Assembly: GCA_020746105.1 (NCBI GenBank)
Contig: CM036621.1
Location: 52,486,264-52,550,263 of the forward strand
DNA length: 64,000 nt
Direction: 5' to 3'
From: Trogon surrucura
Taxonomy: Eukaryota > Chordata > Aves > Trogoniformes > Trogonidae
Shown: in pieces, positions 48,701 to 60,811 of the stretch
Numbering within the stretch: the stretch's first letter is position 1
How the letters are laid out: every line of letters begins with the position of its first letter
Notes under the pieces: generated by a model
Told to the model about the DNA's origin: nothing
Seen by the model: only the letters and a program-made list of their open reading frames with translations
The model's database searches: none
Program-made: the position numbers and the translations under genes

Positions 48701-51700
48701 ATGTATTATTAAACAGCAGTTTAACTTCTCATTCTCTTTTATTAACTTAAGGCCATAACTATACTAGTTAATTTGAGTACTACAGAATCCATCATGAGAG
48801 GCCACTGGGGAATACATTGAGATTACAGTTCTGAGTGAGAAAACACGAGTTTTCTAGTTGTTCATATTAACTGGGAATAAACTTATAATGAATTTATGCC
48901 ATCAACATTAAATGCATGAAAATAAATGCCTTGCAGAAAAAAAAAAAAATGACTGTCTAATGAGAGCTCGATATAGAGGACTAAAAAGTAATGTCAGAAG
49001 CTAATAGTCTCAGAGCATCCTACAACCACAAAAGCCAGGGTGGAAGAAAGGAATTTAATTATTCTTTTATAAGGTAGACATTCCTGATGACTAAAACAAA
49101 CATGCAAGAGGCAAAACCCTCACACTCGTATATTTTATTCCACTTCACCCCATTTATATTGGGATTTTTTTCTTTATCAGTTAGGAAAAAAAATACCATT
49201 TTTGTAGTCTAAGCAGAAGACACTTTTTTCCCTTAGCCAGGCTCACACTGAGGATAGCTATTAGATTTTCTTTTGATGGATTTTTCTCATTTATTTAATC
49301 AACCAAGGATTAGTAGGGTAGTTGTAGGAAGTACATTTGCCAACAATCGAGTTGTGATTATCACAATCATGACTTTTTGCTTTTGCCTGCCCAGGCAGCA
49401 AGGAAAAAATACTTAATCTAAACCATTGCACAGCAGGCTCCTGAAAAACACTGCAAGATGCATGTGTGTGCACTTATATTCATAAGGATTTGAAAAAAGA
49501 TGATGGAATTTCTTTTTAATACAATGTCATGGATACAATCTTGCTTTTGGCACAGTTGGAAACAAATTGCCAGCTATGTCAGAAGTCAGAAAGAGTACTC
49601 GATTCAATGTAGTTTCCAAATCAATGAAAAGTATTTCAAACTTCCTAACTGTCAAGGTTTTTCTTTATCACTTGTCACCATATTAAGTAGCTTTGTATTT
49701 TAGGGACACCATGACTCTGGATTTTCTCCTGGCTCTTGTGAAAGTACACCTCATGGGTGTGAACACTTCCCCTATTCCCCCTCACTCCTAAATAGTCATT
49801 TGCAGAATATAGGAGGTGGTTTCAGGTAGAAGCAGAAATTGGTCTTTGGATATCCATGTTAGTTTCGATCTAGGTGTTAGTTTCATTTACTAAGCAGGCA
49901 TATTTCTGAACATGGGTTAAACAGAAGGAGATAATCCTTCTGTTTTCCTCTTTCTCCAACTTGAAATCGGATACAGCTTATTAGGAAGCACTATATCTAA
50001 AAATCATCTGAAAATCTTTACCATAGGTTCAAACTATTTGGTTTTGCTGAGTTTCTATCATTTCAATCTAAATGCTTCTGAGAGTCTTCTAGCTCCTGCT
50101 GTACATGCAGAGTTCCTGCTAAGGACTCTGTCTGTAACGACAGTTTGGTGATTATTCCAAATCACAGCTTTTTCCATAAAGAAGGCTGTTTATTCATGCT
50201 TGCACATATAAAGGTAGCTACTGTGCAAAAATTTCGTTGGACTAAACCTCCATTTGACCACTGAAGCTTGGCAGCAGCCAGGGAATTTAGTTGCTGGATC
50301 CCCCAGTTGTCTACTTCCCTCTGGCTTTGGGTCATCCAAGCCTTTCTGTGGGCTGTAGAGGCTGTGCTGACACCTGACTGTGATTGGTTCAGCATACAGT
50401 CTGACAAACCCAGCTCTGTTTAACCAGCCCTGATTCCTCACCTTTTCTTTCTAGTTATTCTTTTTTATTTTTTTTTTCCCAGAAACTTGAAGTTTCAAAC
50501 ATCTAGGTTCTTCATTACAATAGCCTCTAATTTTCAGAAGGGAAACAAAAAATAGTAGAAAACTGGACACGTTCCTGTCGATAAACATACTACAAGTGTT
50601 TCAGAAAGTTTTATACTTCACTAAGTCAGACTGGGTTTTATGTCTTTTGAGTTCTCTCGTTGTTCAAAGTGTCCTTCACTAGGATTCCTTGCAAAGTAGA
50701 GTATTGTTCAAGCTGTTGTTAGAGTAATCCAACCTAGTTCAGTACTTGAAATTAGTTTTCTTCAAAAGTATCCAGACTAGCAACTCAAGGAGATCTCCAG
50801 CTTAAGAAAAAGAAATTCTGAAACTTATTGATAGAACTCTATAAAGTATAAATAAAAAAAAATAATAAAAAAGTCACAGCACCTTTTAACTTTTTGTTCT
50901 GTTCTAGAACAAAATCAAAAGTTCACTAATACTCTGCTTTTGCAAGAAGTCAATAAAAATCTATAAAATGCTAATTTTGAATCAAGTAGTTTTTCTGTTG
51001 CAAAAACATTCCTGGCTAAGATTTGTAGTAACCTGTACGGTCCCACGGACTATCTTCAGCCAGAGGGATTTTCAACCCCTGGCATTTTGACAAAGTTACT
51101 ACGTTTTTCTTACAGAAATTTGGTTAAAATTTTGGACGGATGTAATATCATTATGAGAAAGATATATCAACAAGTAAATTCTATAATTTAGAACTATGAA
51201 TATCACAAAAAAAAATAAGTTTTACACTAGGCTGACAGGGACATTTAGGAAAGAATTCCTATGTATCACAACTCAGAATGCCATAAAATTGAAGTAAAAT
51301 TAAATAAAGTCTTGGTGCTTCAAGTAACAAAGAAGCAGATTTAGAATGATATTTGTCAGTAAAACCAACCAGGAGTAGAATGTAAAGTGCACAAAGACTA
51401 TAGGAATGGAATTAATTTAAATTAATTTAAAACAGGTTATTTTCATAATTAATGGCATGAACAAGTAAATAGTTGGAAATTTCTGTTCAAATAAAGAAAA
51501 TAATTATTTTTTCTTTGCTTGGTTTCAATCAGAGAAAAGCTAAAGCAATAGGTAAAATATTTCTTGAAGCTTGAAAACCCTATTCTGAAACTTGGTTAGG
51601 CTTCAGAGAAAACCCAACAGAATCTCAGCAGATTCTAAGGAAAGATTTTCTTGTTGGGTGGGGCTTTTTTGATCAAGGTTGGGGTATTCTTGTGGAGTTT

Positions 51701-54700
51701 TTCTAAGCTTTTTTTTTTTATGAAGTCAGTTCAGTACTTAGATCAAATCAAACTGCCAGCCACAGTGCATAAAATAGTGTTTAACCTAACCATGAAACTA
51801 AATTCAATTAAGCTTTACAATTTGAGGTCTCTTTCTAATAATTTTGAATTTAAAACAATAAAACTGTGTCAAACAAAGAAAAACAAATTTTTTTTTAATT
51901 ATGACTATTTCAGCTGGATATATTTTAAATTAAACCTCTGGCTTAGAGAGTACAAAAAAAAAATCAGCTAGCAGGACTTTAAGCCATAAAACACAATACT
52001 GGATGAAATTATTATTAAAATAGAGCACTGTACAAAAGTATCTTATCTGTGGTTGCAGAATAAATGCTTATCCAAATAGAGTATTTTCCTCCTAATACTT
52101 GTAGACAGTGTACAAAGGATGGTAGTAAATTGGCAAAAACAATGAATTCGTGCAAATTTAGTATGGGTGGATGTATTCTAAGAACAGATAAGCACATAGT
52201 TTCCTCCCAATCCACAGCCTGTTTTCAAGACTCAGCCATCAAGCCTGCAGAAAGTCATTGCTGTAACTAAAACAAAAAAAGGTAGAGGAATGGCTTTTAA
52301 TTTTAGCTAAATACTTTTTGAACAATATTCTTTCCCATGTGATTATCCAGTCTCCACTGGAGATTACTCACTGGCAGTAAGCAGAAACAAGAGATTAGAT
52401 AAACTCAGTTTTATTTATGTTTTTAATCTAACATCCTCAGACAGACATTCAACTTTTCCATTACTGCTGTCAGTCTAGCTATCTGGGGGAGCTGAAGATA
52501 TTATCCAATGAAAATATTTATTAAATATCTTAACACAAAACCATGCAACACCTCACATCTGTGCAGCACATCTGTTGGAAGGAACAGTGCTTGCCTTACC
52601 TCTCAGGTGTACGGGGAACACAGAATACTACTGTTCACAAAAGGCGGAAAAACAACTTTGTTTTAGGAACTTCAAAAAGGAGTAGAACTGAAGTCCTGTC
52701 CGGGACAGTGACACTGTTTTGTACACAGAAACACTGTCACTTTGGACATTTAAAAATAAAAAACTGAGAGAAAAAGAACATCAGTTTAGGAATTTAAACA
52801 TTTTGGAATAATGAATAAAGATGAAAGATTTCACTTCACTCCAGGAATTTGTGCACCATATTGAACTTTGGTGACTCCCAGGGATGTAAAACTAGAAACT
52901 CCCCCTAGCTCGATGGCAGAGAGGGTGCAGGGATCCCTGTCCATGAGGAGCATGCATGTAGCACCAGTGCAACAGGACTTAGGCAGAGACATCGGATAAA
53001 TCATTTGGAATATGTTTGCCTCTTGGAAGGGCCATTCTCAGTAACATCCTCAGCAAAACATATCAGAGGACAAAATACAATTGGATCCTCTCTCGAGGTC
53101 AGATGCTCCAAACATTAGACCACACACCAGCAAAATTAATAAAATCAGCCCCTGACCTGTTTCCTCAAAACATTGTGACATTTCAGGCTTTTTTCTTAAA
53201 AAAAAAATAAAATAAAAAAATTAAAAAAATCGTAGTCTACCTTTTTGTACCTTTTATAAACTATTCCAAAAAAAGTCCTGATCCCTATGTCTCAGTGAAG
53301 AAAACAACTCAGAGCATGGAAAGAGGATAGCTTTTTCATTTAGCTCAGTGGGGAATGGAAATTTTCTAGAACTATTACAATTATCACCAGCTCCTGAACG
53401 TCTGTGCAAAATTCCAAAGCGTAACATCCAGTTATTCTGCAAAGTCATCCAGCTACAAACTTCAGCCTTCGACAAATGAAATGCAGCTCAGCTATGATGA
53501 TTTTTCTGTAACAGTCTTGATAATATACTAGCTAATTAAGAACAAATTATGTTGTCTAGTGTTACAACATGGATAAAACCAGACACATGCAGTAACTACT
53601 TTAGGGTTTTTTTCTTTTTAAAAACAACTCTAAAGTATACTGCAAAAAACATCTTCCAAAAAAAAAAATTGCAAGTTTTAATGAATCTTTCATGGTTCAA
53701 TAAACTGTTGTATTAGGTCATTCTTCTGAGGAAGCAATGTCTAAATCTCATTATATTTATTCAGAAAGGAATAAGGTACTAGGTGTTATTGGATTTCTTA
53801 TAATTAGTTAAAAAGCAATTTGTTGGAATTTCCTTTGCTTATGCTCATAGGGTTTAAAAAAGAAAAAAAGGGTTGTGACAAGTAATATTGTGCTGTACGT
53901 AGGTAGAACATAATGCATTAGACACAATAACAATCCTCTGGCATCCTATAGCTGGGATGTGCGTTAAGCTTCAGGGTATGACAACCTCCTTCTACTGCAT
54001 CCTTCTCCTTCCTGTCATGTCTGCTTTTCAAAACAGCAGACCTGAGAATAAGCTTTAATGGCTGAATGTTCTGAAGAAAAAGCACCAGGCAGTCCCTATA
54101 GGTGACGTATAATTAATAAAAAGTAAATCAGCTGCTTTGTATAGGGGATAAAGTAAAAGCCGAGTCAAAATAACCAGCATCATCATAACATCCTGTTTCC
54201 AACAGAAATTAATTTTGTGAGCTGCAGGAGTTTGAAATAAACATGTGAGTGCTAAAAAGACCTATTGCCATCATCTCAGCATGGAGAAAAAGACTGAAAG
54301 GTATTTTCAGAATAAGGGTTACAGTTCTCAGGATTACTCCGGGCATGGACAATAATTTTCCCTTGTAATCTCTAAGAAAAAAAAAAGAGTAGAATAAATA
54401 GTACCACATGTCTTTACAGCTGGACCATCTGTGACTCAGAGGTTGGCACAAATGTATAATTTTAGATGCCCATATGAATGTAATCATAATTGATGGACAT
54501 GGCTGTAATGACATAGTTTCATCAATTTTCACTGGACTCGGGGCTCCTCAGGCTTAAAGTACTAAATTGTGTTAGAAGAGGTTGAGATTTCTTAAGCACT
54601 CACCAAGAGAAGTATTCTCACATTTTATAATCTGTAGCTACTGCTTCATATAAGCCCAAAGGTAGCCTGAACAAGTTGATAGGAAAGGAATCTGTTGAAG

Positions 54701-55766
54701 GTTACTAAATACATAGAAACTCATAATGTCCCTGCTCTGCAAATAGCTAGAGTCTAGAGGAGCATTAGAAAGCATTGAAAACATTTTATCCTACTCCTGC
54801 GTAGAAATCCGTTTGTGAGCACTGCTAGAAATAGGCTCGTTGTACCCAGTAGAGATCTCTGCAATTCTTGTTTCACATGAGATACAAACAGTTGCAATTA
54901 CATAAATTGTAAGGCAGGTGATAAAGCAGCATGTCAACAGCACAGTAAATGCTAGTTTTTCAAAACACAGCTTTTAATTAAACACACTGAAGGCACTTAA
55001 AAGTGTTTGAATGAAGCACGATTTACCCAAAAAAACCAAACTGGTGGGTGCCAAAACCCCTTCAGATTTTAAAAACCTCTCCTTCCCTCCACATATTCAA
55101 GTTGTTTCTCTAGAAGATTCTTCCAGTATAACTTTCTAAAGACTTTATGCCATCCTTATACCTGCCAGAACTTTTCATTCCCTCTAAAATATGTTTTCCC
55201 AAAAAATATTTCCCAGACAAAACTTCCAACAACAAAAACTCCAAGATTTCACAGACATACCTTATCAAAAAATAATTGGTTTGCTAAGGAATTTACAAGC
55301 CTGTAACAAACTACAACCTTTTTCAACTGTGATCAAAACACCTGTATTCATAAATTTTCAAGGTTAAAGAAGTTCCTTACAGGCTAGATAGAAGCTTATG
55401 GGGGGAAAAAAAAAATCAACCTCTCATAGGGTAGGTATAAGAATCATTGTTTTCATGGCTTTGTTTCTTGCTTTGGAGAGCATTGCCTTGTCATTGCAGT
55501 TCCATGAGAGGTTCAGGGAATACAGTCCGACACGTACTGAAATACTTAGGCAGAGAGATACAGCGGGAGCCGCCTTCTGTGTCCCAGATTTCTACATTTG
55601 GTTCACAATCTTATAAACAGTTTTGAAGAGAAGAGTTTAGTCAAATACTTTTCATCACTTCTTGGTAAAACCACTGCTAATTTCTGATATGAAATAAAAA
55701 TTATGCAACCAACCTGGATTTATACAGGAAAGAAGCAAGGGCAAAAAAATTTGGGAGGGATTAAAA
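45753..55766. other. AT-rich stretch without a recognised gene
   Basis: Ten kilobases of unique AT-rich DNA. Minor features are A-runs near 46510, 48327 and 48938, a 10-bp perfect duplication ATTAATTTAA twice at 51411-51430, and an A-rich low-complexity tract at 53198-53230. Open frames are short and unrecognised. A few patches of slightly higher GC (around 50260-50450 and 52580-52720) show no family resemblance. Confidence 0.5.
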
Positions 55767-55800
55767 GCCTTGTGCAAAAGCAGTCATGCTTTTGCAAGGC
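55767..55800. repeat. Short hairpin-forming inverted repeat
   Basis: The left arm, 55767-55782, pairs with the right arm, 55787-55800: nine base pairs (GCAAAAGCA against TGCTTTTGC), then five more (GCCTT against AAGGC) after a two-base bulge GT at 55772-55773. The loop is the tetranucleotide GTCA. The stem is too short for a microRNA precursor, which needs about 22 or more pairs. It could be an RNA structural element or a chance palindrome. Confidence 0.75.
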
Positions 55801-57859
55801 ACAAATGAAGGAAGTCACACAAATACTTTCAGGAAGGCTCTAGAAAGCAATTGCTTGGAGATAGCAGAAGTTTTGATTCTCTCAGTTTTATCTTATTCTC
55901 ACTCATGCTCAGTGACCTCCTGACACCGTATCTTAAAAGGGAGCTATAGTTTCTCACAGAGCAACAATTCTAGGGGGACTGTTTTGCACTAATTTATACT
56001 ACTTTTTTTTTAAGAGTCAGTAAAGCAGTATCAGTTATCTACTATATTACACTAGTTCATTGAGACTAAAATTTATGAGCAAAATCTATTTTTCTTCATT
56101 TATCTGTCCCTTTCAAACCCAACATGAGCTATATAACTGAGGTGGGTTTTTTTAAAATATATCCAAATACTCATCACAGGTTAACCTCTCCCACTCCATA
56201 CTCCCCCAAAACTTCCAGAAAGAGACTGTCTAAATTTGAATACATTAGAAATAATTGTAAGTCAAATATAAGAAAAATTTCCCATTCAACTTCATCAGAT
56301 TTCTGAGGTTCAAGCACAATTCAACACACAGTGAAATATGTACAATTTCTTTCTTGGCAGATTCTAGTAACTCAGCTACTTTCAATCAGCCTTAGCCTTC
56401 ACACTCACTGAGCAAGTTTCCTTCCCTAAGTGGTACAAGCCTCACTTTATTTTAATCAAATTAATAGTGGCTACACTAGGCTGAATCCCTGCAGAGCGGT
56501 ACATGCGAGCATAGCGGCTGCCCACTGCTCACGTAACCTGTGCTGGAACTCGCTGTACACACCACTTTGGCATCTTCACTTTGTGCTTCTTTCAATTCAG
56601 GAGTATGTCAGACTTTACATCAGTTTTAACATTCTCTTCCTAGCTTTTTGATTGTTTGGGGCTCATGCAAACATCATCCAGCACCACTGTCACTAAAGCA
56701 AATGGGATTGCAGCCACTGACACCAGCAGGAGAGGGAACAGGTCAATAAGAGGCTGAATTTAAATCTAAATAAACAGTCACATTATTTAGAAAAGAGATT
56801 TATAATATAAGGCCCATGAACAGCTACAACTGCTTTTACAGTATTATTTGTTAGCTTTGATTATCACAGGGCTCCAAAGAGGTCCAATATCCTGGAAACT
56901 GCCAGTGGCACTGAAAACTTAAACCATTCCAACCCTCACTCACTGTCCACTTCGCAATAACTACATCTTTTGAGAAAGAGCTAGTTTAGATACTGTCATG
57001 TAAAGCATCTCCTACTGCTCTGCATAACATCTGGCAAAAGCTTAGCAATTTACTTCATCTTTATTGTTGAAAAGAACAGTTTGTGAACTCACCTTGTCCT
57101 CACTGTCATTGTAAGTGGTTTTTTTTTTTGATACAGTGTTGTACATATTTAGCACCTGCACAGTGTGATTTGTTCTTTGTGGGCGTTTGTTGTGGTTTAT
57201 TACTATTTGCAGTTGTTTGATCATCTGAGTCTCCATATGTTTTTTCTTATAGCTATTTCATGCCTCCCTTCTAGTCATCTAAATACATGAGTCTAATTAA
57301 ACTGTGAATTGTGATTTCACAGCTCTTCCATGTTTCACATATTGACAAGTCCAGAAACGGTTCTTCACTATCATGACAAAACATGTAATTTCTGCATTTG
57401 TCAAAACAGACATTCATAGGTGACTTCTACACCACCTAACATTGACCATAACTTCAGAAACCATAATTAAGAATTTCACACGACTCTTTCGGATTTCCCG
57501 TGGAGAAGAGATACTCACATGCCCACATGTGACATATGCTCATTAGAGATGTTTCCAAACAGATGTAAACCAACTGAGAACTAAACTACAGGAAGAAATT
57601 CAGGACCAATAGAGAAAAACCTTAAAGTCTGTCTTCAGGGAACCTTTCCTTTTTCTAATAAAAAAAAAATTAAAGAAAAGAAAAAGGTATTCCTCAGGAA
57701 TCACGGATTTTAGTAGTAGCACCTCACCCCTTGCTAAGGGAAAGAAAACCTAAGAATGCTCTCCCTTCATTGCACGCTCATCCACAAACAGGAGATTAGA
57801 ACAAAACTGAGCAGGGCAACCAGTTTACCTACAGCTCTTGAACCACTTCCGTAAAAGAA
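55801..57859. other. AT-rich stretch without a recognised gene
   Basis: No gene, element or clear signal recognised. Confidence 0.55.
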
Positions 57860-58095
57860 AGGGTTAAACAAATGAGAGTACTTCAGTTTGGAGAAGAGAT
57901 GACTGAAGAAGAACTGAAAAACAGAGCTATGATTTCAGGCACTGCACAGCGAAGGTGAACAGGAAGCAATGGTTCAGTCTTATATAATATGGAAACATCA
58001 AAGTAAACTCATAGGCAGCAGGTGGAAAAAGAACCAAATTCCTTCACAATGCGCAATGTGGACACCGTTTGACAATCTTACATCCCAGGTATGTA
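57860..58095 (+). mobile_element. Old CR1 LINE fragment, C-terminal part of ORF2
   Basis: On the plus strand the words CTTCAGTTTGGAGAAGAGA (encoding FSLEKR), ACATCAAAGTAAACTCATAG, GCAGCAGGTGGAAAAAG and TTCCTTCACAATGCG follow one another. Their order and spacing are those of the last third of a CR1-type ORF2. Stops and indels are frequent, so this is a much older copy than the two minus-strand ones, and the 3' tail is not recognisable. The boundaries are approximate. Confidence 0.6.
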
Positions 58096-59344
58096 GTTAT
58101 GCACACAGCCAAAGACGAGATACTAAACTAGAAATACTTTTAACTTGATATATCATGTCCTTGAAGCGTCATTGTGCTCAGAGACACACTCAGCATATAA
58201 GTAACAACCCCAGCAGAGAGCTGCACACATCATGTCATGGAACAACTCACTTGATCTTAACCCAGTTTAGCTCGTTTGCAAAGACCTGAACAAAAGCATG
58301 CCAGTATGGTGGGTTTTTTCATTACATACTTTAAATTAAATGCACCCCCAAATCTTTTTAGCAGAGAGGTTTTTAACTATTATTTCCAGTGTTGTGTAAA
58401 AAAATCCCAAACAAACAACAAAAAACAAAGGAGCCTATTTTCCTAAAGGTGACGCGTCTACTGATTGCAACAGGCTTTAATTTAGATTTGAAGGCATACT
58501 TTTTACACCATTTTGATGAGACAAATTCTATCTAATGTCCTACATTAAACTGAACATGCAGGAAATTAGGTTAAATGAGGTGTATAGGTAAAAATTAAAT
58601 TTTTCTATGCCTTTTTCTATGCCTGCTTATACCTTACTTTCAGATATTCTCCAAAATGACAAGGAACATAACCAATGAAAGGCAAGCTTGCATCAACAAA
58701 GCCTTGTTAGTGAATACAATCTACTAATGCACCAATGACGTGTAAGATTTAGTGACATCACATTTAAAATTCAGTCTACAGAAGCTCTTCCACCAGGGCT
58801 TCATTCAGCTCTGGGAATGGACCTTCTGTTTATATCATCAATTTCTTAGCTTTCCAACTGAGATGCCAAACAGCAGTTAGTGCAGCACCACTATAGAAAT
58901 GGAACTATATCATGAATCAGCTCAGCTGAAAGAGCTAACAAACTTAACCATTGGAAACACTAGACTCTAGGGCTGGTTTTCTGAGCAGTCTGTTTGTGGT
59001 AGTTACACTTGAAATTACTCATAGGAAAAGTCCACTCCTTTATGCTCTAGGGTCCAAACTTACTTACATATATTTGTATACAGCAACATGACAATGCAGC
59101 TTCACAGAACGACTCACAAAAAAAAACCACCTACATGAAGCACTCGGATTTCAGAGAGGACTTTCACCTTAGTCACCACCTTGAGTCACTTAGTTTTACT
59201 CTAAGGCTCTTTAATCTTGATCCTTGGCCTTTTCCTCCTGCTTTCTACCACCAACTGTAATGCAGAGCCTTACTAATGAAATATAATAATCCAAAGTGCT
59301 GTATATTTCTTGAAAGATGGGATAAATCTACACTTAGAATTCCT
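58096..59344. other. AT-rich stretch without a recognised gene
   Basis: No gene recognised. An 11-base unit TTTTTCTATGC is duplicated at 58600-58623. Confidence 0.5.
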
Positions 59345-59362
59345 AAAAAAAAAAAAAAAAAA
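59345..59362 (+). repeat. Homopolymer run, 18 A
   Basis: An uninterrupted run of 18 A followed by A/C-rich sequence. Confidence 0.9.
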
Positions 59363-60520
59363 CCACAAACAAAACCACAACAGAGTACTTAAAAACATAC
59401 AATGCAATACTGTTATAAAGTAAGTGCCTACAGCCATTGGTGTTTCTTGGTAGAAACATGGAAGAGGAAATAGCCACTTATTTCTCTTGGTCTATACTAT
59501 GACACGGCTTGTTACAAATCACATTTTTACAGTGTTATTCTGTACAGTGCTATTCAATAAAATAGATCAATATTCGATATATAGATCTTTAAGTAATAGA
59601 CACACCAAAAAAAACTGCTTATTGATCAACATTAAACTCATTGCAAAAAACATAAGGCAGCCGTATAGGAAGAAAATAAGGACTTAATAGGGGACTAACA
59701 TTAAAGATTCAGCCTTCAAAATAATGCAAACAGATTTTAAAGTGAGGTTAGCTTTTTAAACGTTAAGAGTATAAAATTGAAGAACTAATTTAATTTACTG
59801 TCAGCTGAACATTGCTAACGTAAATTATAGATAACTGTATCAGGTCATTCTTGACTAAATTAAATGCCATCTATCATTATGACATTACTGTAGGCTTTTA
59901 AAAATTCTGTTGTTAAAGACAATCAATTTTAAATTAAACTATGTGTATTCAGTCAGTGTCCTAAGCAATGATGAGGCAAATATCACTTAAGGTGATAGTA
60001 GGGATTTACTTTTGAGGTAAAATTTAACTAAGCTGGAATTCGAAAAGCAAATGAAGCTTTACTGCATTTTGCCTACAAAGCCCCTCCTTTTTTGATTTAT
60101 GTCTAGTAACCACTTGTCAGATTGAAGCTTGCTGTAAGTATTAATCTCCTTTGAGACCCACCAGCATTTTCAGCCTGATTTAAAAATCAATTGAAGACAG
60201 TGAGAAAAGTTCTGTAAACTTCAGTGAGGCCTTCTAGGGTCTGAAAGTGCTTGGCAGCTGCAAGCAGTATGACTGAGAAGGCTTTCAGTAAGTTTCATGA
60301 CATTCAGCATACAATTCAGCAATAAAACATCTTTGAAAAAAGATCAGAGATGAAGACATATCTCTTCAGTATGGCAGTCTCTCAGAAAACTGCTATACAA
60401 TAGGAATAGCAAAAGGTATAAAATTATTACATTATATATAGCTGTAAGATATGGAAAAGAATCTTAAATTTAAAATCATAAACGTATTTATGTTTGTGAA
60501 AATACATGTGCCTACATCTG

Positions 60521-60569
60521 ACATATACACACATATATATGTGTGTGTGTGTATGTATATATATATATG
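60521..60569. repeat. CA/TA/TG compound microsatellite with palindromic core
   Basis: Alternating CA, TA, TG and TA dinucleotides. Positions 60527-60546 form a perfect 20-bp inverted repeat. The composition resembles the locus at 45711-45752, although the two are 15 kb apart and the order of blocks differs. Confidence 0.93.
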
Positions 60570-60598
60570 AAAAATCCTGCAATGACTTCTCAAAACTC

Positions 60599-60811
60599 TC
60601 ACTGTGGAACACCAGGCAATACAGTTATTTCAGCTAAACTAGTACTTAGGCATTCTATTGACTGCGGGCATTCTGGGTCACATCCATTTCTTTTACAATT
60701 TTTCCTGTCACGGAAGTGAAAATGACATTGACATTTGTTCTTTGGCAAAGTTACTGTCATCCTCGTTGACAGAATTACTTTATCACAGCCAATACTCTGT
60801 TTTTTAAGCAA
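60599..60811 (-). other. Short cysteine-rich open frame, probably fortuitous
   Basis: Seventy codons on the minus strand contain seven cysteines within about 47 residues (GC, KC, QC, NC, GC, EC and EC contexts) and a basic middle. There is no signal peptide and no hydrophobic segment. An AG acceptor-like site precedes it (AAAAAACAG near 60797), but its pyrimidine tract is poor. I recognise no family. A chance frame is the likeliest explanation; a divergent extracellular exon is the alternative. Confidence 0.15.

Noticed and set aside
55767-55800. MicroRNA precursor
   Set aside because: The stem is only 14 base pairs and the loop 4 bases, and no pairing continues outside the arms.
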